From Cytophagales bacterium (GTDB lineage Bacteria > Bacteroidota > Bacteroidia > Cytophagales > Cyclobacteriaceae), in assembly GCA_022360055.1 (NCBI GenBank), contig JAKSDO010000026.1, positions 1-33,207 of the forward strand: a DNA stretch of 33,207 nt, written 5' to 3'. The translations under genes were made by a program, and so were the position numbers. The notes below the pieces were generated by a model. That model had not been told where the DNA came from, searched no databases, and saw only the letters and a list, made by a program, of their open reading frames with translations. Shown here piece after piece: positions 26,424 to 33,207 of the stretch; position 1 is the first letter of the stretch, and each line of letters starts with the position of its first letter.

Positions 26424-29400
26424 TTGTTTTGTAAAGTTGTAAAAACTAATCAAACGAATATATATTCATGTGTTACTCACACGAATGGTAAAGTCGTATT
26501 ATTTTCTGTTTTAATACTAATCAGTTTCTTTTCCTGTACGAAAAGGTCGCAGGAAAAAAGGAATAATGATTTATTGGTCAATAATGAAGAAAAACTTTTT
26601 TCGATAATTGATCCGTCAAAAAGTGGGATTAAATTTAAGAATACATTACCCGAAAGTGCTGCAATGAATAGTTTGGTGTATGAGTACTATTATAATGGCG
26701 GTGGTGTTGCAATAATCGATGTTAACAATGACGGACTCTCGGATGTGTATTTCACTTCAAATTTGAATGAGAACAAACTTTACCTAAATAAAGGGAACCT
26801 GCAATTTCAGGACATAACAAAGCATGCTAGAGTAGGAGGAAAGAAAGGATGGACAACAGGAGTGACTGTTGTCGATATTAATAATGATGGCTTGATGGAT
26901 ATTTACGTGTGCAGGTCTGGCAGATTTGAAAATGATGATATTCGAAGAAATGAATTATTTATAAACAAGGGGATAATGAATTCATTTCCGGTATTTGAGG
27001 AGGATGCATCCTCTTATGGTTTAGATGATCCGGCTTTCTCGACACAAGCTACTTTTTTTGACTATGACTTAGATGGCGATCTTGATATGTTTCTTTTAAA
27101 TCATAACATTGACGTAGATCAATCTATTGAAATCAAAAAAGCAAAGTTGGTGAAAGATCCTTTGATCGGGGATAAACTTTTTCGCAATGAAGGAAATGGT
27201 TATTATAAAGATATTAGTGCATTTGCAGGAATTATTGGAAATCCAATAGGATTTGGCTTAGGGGTATCTATTGGAGATTTGAATAACGATAGATGGCCTG
27301 ATATTTATGTTACTAATGATTATTCGGAAAAGGACTATTTATACCTGAATCAGCAGGATGGTACGTATGCAGAAGTTCTTGAGAAAGCTATTGGACATCT
27401 TTCTCATGCTTCCATGGGTGTGGATATGGCTGACTTGAATAATGATGGGTGGGCAGATATATTTGTTCCAGACATGATTGCCGAAGATCACTATGGAATT
27501 AAAACAAGTATAAGTAGTAAAAGCCGGAAACTTTTTTGGAGCCAAGTGACAGATGGTCTTTATTTTCAATACACAACTAATACACTGCAATTAAACAGCG
27601 GTGTACCTGAGAATTTGACCACACCTGTTTTTTCAGAGATTGCACACCTTGCAGGAGTATCAAATACAGATTGGAGTTGGAGCCCATTATTAATCGATTT
27701 TGACAATGACGGGTATAAAGATATTTTTATTTCAAATGGGATTAAACGGGATTTTATAAACTATGATTTCAACCTGTATCGAGAAAAACGACAAAAACAG
27801 TTCATCGATGATAAGAGCAGAAATCTAAATCAGGTGATGCTGGATTTGGTAAGGCTTACGCCCACGAGGGCTAAGATTAACTACATTTTCAAAAATAATG
27901 GAGATTTGACATTTAGTAATAAAAACAACAATTGGGGCATGGGCGGGCCCTCTTATTCGAATGGCGCTGCATACGCAGATCTTGATAATGATGGTGATCT
28001 CGATATAATTGTGAATAATGTGGATAAGGAAGCATTAATTTACAGAAACAATACTTCGGAACTAATGGATAATCACTATTTACAAGTCCGACTTGCTGGT
28101 GTTGAGGGGAATTCTGATGGTATTGGAACGAAGATAAAAATCCAACACGACGGTATGATGCAGGTGCAGGAACTCTTTTTTACGAGGGGTTATCAATCGG
28201 CTATGGAAAATAGAATTCATTTTGGTCTTGGGAAAGATACAATAGTTGATTACATGGAAATACAGTGGCCAGACCAAAATGTTCAAATATTAGAAAAAAT
28301 TCAGGCTGATCAGATGATTCAAATAGATTATGAGAAATCCGATATCAAGGTGAGAGAGCAAACAATTAAGAATTTATTTTTTGATGTAACGGCCAAAATT
28401 AATATTAAACACGCACATCGAGAAAACACATTTGATGACTATGATCGTGAAGGACTACTCCCATACAAATATTCACGTCTGGGGCCTGCCTTGACAGCAG
28501 GTGATGTAAACAATGATGGGTTGGAAGATTTCTATATTGGCGGAGCCAAGGGGTACCCGGGTAGCCTGTACATGCAAAAATCTGATGGCAATTTTGTAAA
28601 ATCAAAGAATCAGCCGTGGAGGGAACATCTACAAAGTGAAGATATTGGAGCGTTGTTTTTTGATGCAGAAAATGATGGAGATCTGGACCTGTATGTTGTA
28701 AGTGGTGGAAATGAATTTGAAATACAGGCTGAAGAGTTACAGGATCGTCTGTATATTAACAATGGTCAGGGAAATTTTTCATATTCAATCGAAACCTTAC
28801 CTGCAATGCTTATCAGTGGATCAATGGTAATTTCTCAAGATTATGATAATGATGGAGATCAGGATTTATTTGTCGGAGGCAGGATAGTACCCGGGAAATA
28901 TCCATTTCCGACAGACAGCTATATATTGCGAAATGATAGCAAAAGTGATCGTGTACTTTTCTCCAATGTTACAGCAGAGGTCGCCCCGGAATTGTTGAAT
29001 ATTGGTTTAGTTACAGATGCGACCTGGTGTGATTTGAACAACGATACGTACCACGACCTCATTGTAGTTGGCGAATGGATGCCAGTAACAATATTTCATA
29101 ATGAGGGAGGAGTTTTTAAAAAAATCGGCAAAACCGATAACCTAAATGATGCTCATGGGTGGTGGCAAAGTATTGCAAATTCTGATTTTGATAATGATGG
29201 CGACCAGGATTTAGTAGTTGGGAATTTAGGTTTAAATTATAAATTCAATGCAAGCAAGGAAGAACCTTTTGAAGTCTATGTAGGCGATTTTGATAACAAT
29301 GGAAATTCTGATATCATATTAGCGTATCATCAGGGGGGCAAACTATTTCCGGTAAGAGGATTAACATCAATATCAGATCAGATGCCATTTGTTCGTCAAA

Positions 29401-29876
29401 AATATCCAAAATTTCATAATTATGCTCAGGCAACACTCATTGATATTTTTGGAGATGAAAAATTAGCTGAATCCCTGCATTATCAGGCAGCAACTTTTGC
29501 ATCTTCATATATTGAAAATTTTGGTGAATTTAACTTTGCAATGAGCTCGCTTCCTAATTATGCCCAGGTTTCACCGATACTTACAATGAAAGTGCTGGAT
29601 ATTGACAGTGATGGAATAAATGATATTATAGTTGCGGGAAACTTATACGATTTGGAAATTGAGTCGCCAAGGATGGATTCCGGTATAGGACTATTACTTA
29701 AAGGAGATGGCAAGGGAAATTTCAATTCACTGACAGCACAGAATAGTGGCTTGTATATTATGGGCAATGTTAAGAAAACAGTGTTCATTGAAGTAGGAGA
29801 GAAAAAAGAAAAAGCCATTCTTGCAGCAATTAACAACGGAAATGTTCGTCTTGTGAAATTAAATAACTCAAATTAG
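26424..29876 (+). CDS. FG-GAP/ASPIC-UnbV (CRTAC1-like) lipoprotein
   Basis: This is a large exported protein of about 1130-1150 residues built of calcium-binding FG-GAP/VCBS loops. A lipoprotein signal (VVLFSVLILISFFSC) is followed by at least seven D-x-N/D-x-D-G loops (DVNNDGLSD, DINNDGLMD, DYDLDGDLD, DLNNDGWAD, DFDNDGYKD and others). An ASPIC/UnbV domain sits mid-protein (GTKIKIQHDG, FGLGKDTIVDYMEIQWPD), and a second series of loops follows (DVNNDGLED, DYDNDGDQD, DIDSDGIND). Such proteins are frequent beside SusC/D genes; their function is unclear, probably surface binding. Start: there is no in-frame ATG ahead of the signal. TTG codons at 26415 and 26424 are available, and ACG at 26481 sits exactly where an ATG would give a standard signal peptide, so the true start is uncertain. 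Confidence 0.8.
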   Translation: MFCKVVKTNQTNIYSCVTHTNGKVVLFSVLILISFFSCTKRSQEKRNNDLLVNNEEKLFSIIDPSKSGIKFKNTLPESAAMNSLVYEYYYNGGGVAIIDVNNDGLSDVYFTSNLNENKLYLNKGNLQFQDITKHARVGGKKGWTTGVTVVDINNDGLMDIYVCRSGRFENDDIRRNELFINKGIMNSFPVFEEDASSYGLDDPAFSTQATFFDYDLDGDLDMFLLNHNIDVDQSIEIKKAKLVKDPLIGDKLFRNEGNGYYKDISAFAGIIGNPIGFGLGVSIGDLNNDRWPDIYVTNDYSEKDYLYLNQQDGTYAEVLEKAIGHLSHASMGVDMADLNNDGWADIFVPDMIAEDHYGIKTSISSKSRKLFWSQVTDGLYFQYTTNTLQLNSGVPENLTTPVFSEIAHLAGVSNTDWSWSPLLIDFDNDGYKDIFISNGIKRDFINYDFNLYREKRQKQFIDDKSRNLNQVMLDLVRLTPTRAKINYIFKNNGDLTFSNKNNNWGMGGPSYSNGAAYADLDNDGDLDIIVNNVDKEALIYRNNTSELMDNHYLQVRLAGVEGNSDGIGTKIKIQHDGMMQVQELFFTRGYQSAMENRIHFGLGKDTIVDYMEIQWPDQNVQILEKIQADQMIQIDYEKSDIKVREQTIKNLFFDVTAKINIKHAHRENTFDDYDREGLLPYKYSRLGPALTAGDVNNDGLEDFYIGGAKGYPGSLYMQKSDGNFVKSKNQPWREHLQSEDIGALFFDAENDGDLDLYVVSGGNEFEIQAEELQDRLYINNGQGNFSYSIETLPAMLISGSMVISQDYDNDGDQDLFVGGRIVPGKYPFPTDSYILRNDSKSDRVLFSNVTAEVAPELLNIGLVTDATWCDLNNDTYHDLIVVGEWMPVTIFHNEGGVFKKIGKTDNLNDAHGWWQSIANSDFDNDGDQDLVVGNLGLNYKFNASKEEPFEVYVGDFDNNGNSDIILAYHQGGKLFPVRGLTSISDQMPFVRQKYPKFHNYAQATLIDIFGDEKLAESLHYQAATFASSYIENFGEFNFAMSSLPNYAQVSPILTMKVLDIDSDGINDIIVAGNLYDLEIESPRMDSGIGLLLKGDGKGNFNSLTAQNSGLYIMGNVKKTVFIEVGEKKEKAILAAINNGNVRLVKLNNSN

Positions 29877-30525
29877 TAAATGGTCATGTTCCGAAATTAG
29901 CGATATCACAATGGAAATTTGGTATAGCCTACAAGAGTAATAGTTTTATACAAATCAGACTTAATTTCATGCCAATCAATTAAATACTTTTTAATTGCAA
30001 AGAAAGTTGTTGAATTGGCTAAAAAAATATGAGTTTTTCAATCGACTTAATTCAATCTTTGATTTGGAAATTCATTGAATAAGGGATATTCAATTTAGCA
30101 ATAGTCAGCTAGTAACTATTTTGTGGTTTGAGATTATATTGGAATTGGTCATGTATTGCATGCGACATTTCCATAAAATGACCAATGTGATTGGGATTCA
30201 GCAGTTATATAAAATTATCCCACTTGCGGTTTTAGACTAGTATTTGAGGTAAATAATGTATGACAATTGTGATAAGTATATAATAACTAAACCAGTTATT
30301 TTGAACTTCATATAAATGACTTTGAAGGGTCAAAGCTATAATGAACTATGATTGAAATATCATGAGTTATCTTGTGATTTTGTCAATTGAAGTACATACT
30401 TTATAGATACTATTGTTACGAGAAAGATATTTTTTTACAATGAATGATGAAAATTTATTAAAATCTTGAACTGTGAATATTTATTTAATATCAATGTATT
30501 TCTCATGATAAATAAAAAGCCGAAA
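29877..30525. other. Gene-free gap with an inverted repeat
   Basis: About 650 bp of AT-rich sequence carry no convincing reading frame. The only marked structure is a perfect 9-bp inverted repeat, attggtcat (30144-30152) / atgaccaat (30178-30186), around a 25-bp centre. It could be a regulator site for the downstream gene or the scar of a lost gene. Confidence 0.5.
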
Positions 30526-32823
30526 ATGAAAGCAATTTCTTTACTGATTGTATTATTGTTTTTTCTCATCTCCGGATCAATTAAGAAAGATGTCACATTT
30601 TCTAAAGATCATAAAATGATTTCTAAATATAATGTGATTTGGAGTTCTCCAAGTAAAGATCATAATGGTTCTATGCCTCTGGGTAATGGCGATATTGGCA
30701 TCAATGGCTGGGTTGAGGAGAGTGGCGATATCTGCTTTTATATTGGAAAAACAGATGCCTGGGGTGATAACGGGCGCTTGCTTAAAGTTGGAAAGGTAAG
30801 GGTGAAGACCGAACCGGCAATTGTTTTTTCGGGTTCAAAGTTTAAACAGGAGCTGGATTTAAAAACCGGTACAATCAAAATTAGTTCGATTGGACAAATG
30901 GATGATCGGAAGGTTGATTTTAATTTTCGGTTATGGGTTGATGCCAATAACCCGGTGATACACCTTGACCATAAAAGTACGGTACCTTTACAAATGAGTG
31001 CCAATATTGAACTATGGCGGACTGAACCCGTGTCACTTCCTGAAATCAACGTCAGCGATTTGCTGGAAGATCGCTCTAAACCAGGTAGCTTATATAAGGA
31101 GGTGATTGTTGAACCCGACCATTTTGTTAAAACCCCAAAAAACTATATCGGGTGGTATCATCATAATGCCAAGTCCGTTGGTTTCGATCTTAATAATAAA
31201 TTACAAGGCTTAACTGAATTTTATGAGGAGGACCCGATTCTGCATCGCACCTTTGGAGCTGTAATAACAGGTACAGACAGTGAGCGAATTAACGATAAAA
31301 CCTTGAAAACTGCAGGAGCCAAAAAAAGTAGCCTCAAGGTATATGTATCAACCCGGCATCCTGCGCTACCCGATGAATGGCAAGCAAATATAGAGAAACT
31401 TATGGAGCAGCTTGAGGTAAATTCTGTTAAACAGCAACAGAAAGCCCATGAAAAATGGTGGGACGATTTTTGGAACCGCAGCTGGATTTATGTTACCCCG
31501 GCAGATGATCAGCAATCAGTAGATAGTGATGCTTTTATCGTAACCAGGGCATATACTTTGCAGCGCTTTATTGATGCCTCCGCCGGAAGGGGAAAACACC
31601 CTATTAAGTTTAACGGGTCAATTTTTACAGTACCAGCCGAAGGAAAGCCGGGGGATGCTGATTACCGTAGGTGGGGACCCGGCTATTGGTGGCAAAACAC
31701 CCGGTTGCCATATTTAAGTATGTGTGCAGCCGGTGATTATGACCTGATGCAACCCCTTTTTAAAATGTATGTTGATGAAATTTACGAGTTGAGTAAAAAA
31801 AGAACCAATAAGTATTTTGGATTTGACGGGGCATATATTCCTGAAGTGATGTATTTCTGGGGCTCCGTATTTACCGCTACTTATGGCTGGACACCCTATG
31901 AAGAACGGGACGATCCTCTGCAAGAAAGTCCCTGGCACAAATGGGAATGGGTGGCAGGCCCCGAGCTGGTTTTTATGATGCTCGATTATTATGACTACAC
32001 ACAGGATCAGGATTTTCTTAAAAATAAAATCATTCCGCTGGCCAATGATGTTATGAAGTTTTTTGACAACTATTATAGTACAAATGAGCAAGGCGAGCTG
32101 GTGATGTACCCGTCAATGGCATGCGAAACCTGGTGGGATTGTACCAATCCAATGCCTGAGTTGGCCGGTTTGCATAGTATTACGAAACGCTTATTAGCAA
32201 TGCCAGATGCTTTAACCAGTGAACAGGACAGACAGTTTTGGGCAACTATCAGCGATAAATTGCCGGATATCCCGCTTCGTGAAACACCATCAGGTAAGGC
32301 TCTTGCGCCGGCGACGCGGTTCGAAAAAAAGCATAATGTTGAAAATCCCGAATTGTATGCAGTATTCCCATTCAGGCTTTACGGTGTTGGACAACCTAAT
32401 ATTGATTTTGGGAAAAATGCATTAGCGCACCGTTGGGATAAAGGTAACTTCGGATGGCGTCAGGATGATATTTTTATGGCTTACATGGGATTAACCGAAC
32501 AAGCCAGGGAGTACCTGGTGGGTAGGGCTAAAAACTACGATGAAAATTCACGCTTCCCGGTGTTTTGGGGGCCTAACTATGATTGGGTGCCTGATCAGGA
32601 TCATGGCGGCGTTATGATGAAAACATTTCAATCGATGCTGATGCAGGCCGATCCCTATTCGAAAAAGATATACCTGACACCTGCTTGGCCTAAAGATTGG
32701 AATGCTGAATTTAAACTACATGCACCTTATAATACTGTAATTGAAGGACAGGTTGTTAATGGAGAAATCGAGTCGCTCAGGGTAACACCGGCTTCACGTG
32801 AGAAGGATGTGGTTGTTAATTGA
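30526..32823 (+). CDS. DUF5703/GH95-like exported glycosidase candidate
   Basis: The protein has a signal peptide (MKAISLLIVLLFFLISGS), then an N-terminal beta domain matching DUF5703 as I remember it (WSSPSKDHNGSMPLGNGDIG, then ICFYIGKTDAWGDNGRL). A long helical region follows, of the (alpha/alpha)6 barrel type found in GH95-like enzymes (FIVTRAYTLQRFIDASAGRG, YWWQNTRLPYLSM, SMACETWWDCTNPMPELAGL). A small C-terminal beta domain closes it (KKIYLTPAWPKDWNAEFKLH). I chose the ATG at 30526 (765 residues); ATG 30505 is possible. It is probably a periplasmic glycoside hydrolase or related carbohydrate enzyme; the substrate and catalytic residues are not assignable by eye. The gene looks more GC-rich than its left flank, hinting at separate acquisition. 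Confidence 0.8.
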   Translation: MKAISLLIVLLFFLISGSIKKDVTFSKDHKMISKYNVIWSSPSKDHNGSMPLGNGDIGINGWVEESGDICFYIGKTDAWGDNGRLLKVGKVRVKTEPAIVFSGSKFKQELDLKTGTIKISSIGQMDDRKVDFNFRLWVDANNPVIHLDHKSTVPLQMSANIELWRTEPVSLPEINVSDLLEDRSKPGSLYKEVIVEPDHFVKTPKNYIGWYHHNAKSVGFDLNNKLQGLTEFYEEDPILHRTFGAVITGTDSERINDKTLKTAGAKKSSLKVYVSTRHPALPDEWQANIEKLMEQLEVNSVKQQQKAHEKWWDDFWNRSWIYVTPADDQQSVDSDAFIVTRAYTLQRFIDASAGRGKHPIKFNGSIFTVPAEGKPGDADYRRWGPGYWWQNTRLPYLSMCAAGDYDLMQPLFKMYVDEIYELSKKRTNKYFGFDGAYIPEVMYFWGSVFTATYGWTPYEERDDPLQESPWHKWEWVAGPELVFMMLDYYDYTQDQDFLKNKIIPLANDVMKFFDNYYSTNEQGELVMYPSMACETWWDCTNPMPELAGLHSITKRLLAMPDALTSEQDRQFWATISDKLPDIPLRETPSGKALAPATRFEKKHNVENPELYAVFPFRLYGVGQPNIDFGKNALAHRWDKGNFGWRQDDIFMAYMGLTEQAREYLVGRAKNYDENSRFPVFWGPNYDWVPDQDHGGVMMKTFQSMLMQADPYSKKIYLTPAWPKDWNAEFKLHAPYNTVIEGQVVNGEIESLRVTPASREKDVVVN

Positions 32824-33207
32824 CTTGTTACATTAGAGACCATATAAATGAAGTATTGCAAAACATAGCCATTGCGGGAATTCTTCAAGCTGAAAATGGG
32901 AAATATTGGATTGTTGGACCTGATGCTGTTTATGTGTTTGATAACCTATTTTCTCAAGATTTATAACCCTCTCCGAGAAAAAGAAAATAAAATACGTATT
33001 GAAAAAAAATATGGTAAAAAATGAGGGCTGGTTTGATAAAAAAATCATTGATATAGTTCTACAGAATCTGTTGTCCAACGCATTCAAATTCACCGATGAA
33101 AATGGTGAAATAGTTTTAACAGCGGAAAGTGTCAGTTATAAATCTCATTCGATCAAATTTACCGTAACTGATAATGGTAGAGGGATTCCGGAAAAAGATT
33201 TGAGGAA
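32824..33207 (+). pseudogene. Broken hybrid two-component sensor (HTCS), runs off end
   Basis: Successive fragments of one gene type appear in different frames. A reg_prop-like blade (GILQAENGKYWIVGPDAVYV, to the stop at 32968) is followed by a membrane-segment and linker-like stretch in another frame (FMCLITYFLKIYNPLREKEN, about 32928-33024). From ATG 33011 comes a histidine-kinase ATPase domain with N box (LQNLLSNAFKFTDE) and G1 box (TVTDNGRGIPEKD). The Y_Y_Y domain and the HisKA phospho-acceptor helix are missing, so deletions as well as frameshifts are needed to explain it. It continues past the window edge. HTCS sensors normally control polysaccharide loci, so this was probably the regulator of a neighbouring one. 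Confidence 0.7.

Overview
The window looks like a chromosomal segment of a Bacteroidota bacterium, probably of the Cytophagales/Cyclobacteriaceae type; the rank below phylum is a guess. The evidence is a SusC/SusD pair, Bacteroidota-type promoters (TTG, 19 nt, TAnnTTTG) in front of gap and tRNA-Glu, few Shine-Dalgarno sequences, and a LolD-type ATPase with a typical housekeeping set.

Layout. (1) 1-1760 is a decayed stretch. It holds a 143-bp imperfect palindrome, a frameshifted remnant of a secreted protein, a MITE-like element of about 255 bp with 12-13 bp perfect inverted ends and a nested REP-like palindrome, and a six-repeat CRISPR array that starts exactly where the element ends. No cas gene is visible. 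(2) 1757-9190 is a compact, more GC-rich housekeeping block: tRNA-Arg(TCG) and sucC (minus), lolD-like ABC ATPase, an EamA/DMT permease, yebC, pncB and pncA (NAD salvage), gap (minus) and tRNA-Glu(TTC). (3) From tRNA-Glu onward the sequence is visibly more AT-rich and accessory in content. After about 560 bp of non-coding debris comes a sugar-use locus: AraC regulator (minus), SSS symporter, RraA-like aldolase, secreted GH2 enzyme, enolase-superfamily sugar-acid dehydratase, a GH2-like lipoprotein lacking its catalytic barrel, SDR dehydrogenase, SMP-30 lactonase, SusC and SusD. (4) 25.7-33.2 kb holds a truncated DeoR regulator, a large FG-GAP/ASPIC-UnbV lipoprotein without an in-frame ATG, a DUF5703-type (alpha/alpha)6 glycosidase-like protein, and a broken hybrid two-component sensor running off the end.

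How it could work together (inference): SusC/D import an oligosaccharide or glycoside, the secreted GH2 releases a sugar, and the SSS symporter brings it into the cytoplasm. SDR oxidises it to a lactone, SMP-30 opens the lactone, the enolase-superfamily enzyme dehydrates the aldonate to a 2-keto-3-deoxy acid, and the RraA-fold aldolase splits this to pyruvate plus an aldehyde. No sugar kinase and no conventional KDPG/DHDPS-type aldolase is visible, so the RraA-fold protein is the natural candidate for the cleavage step. This is the most interesting system in the window. The flanking wreckage (truncated DeoR, broken HTCS, decapitated GH2) shows the island has been rearranged repeatedly.
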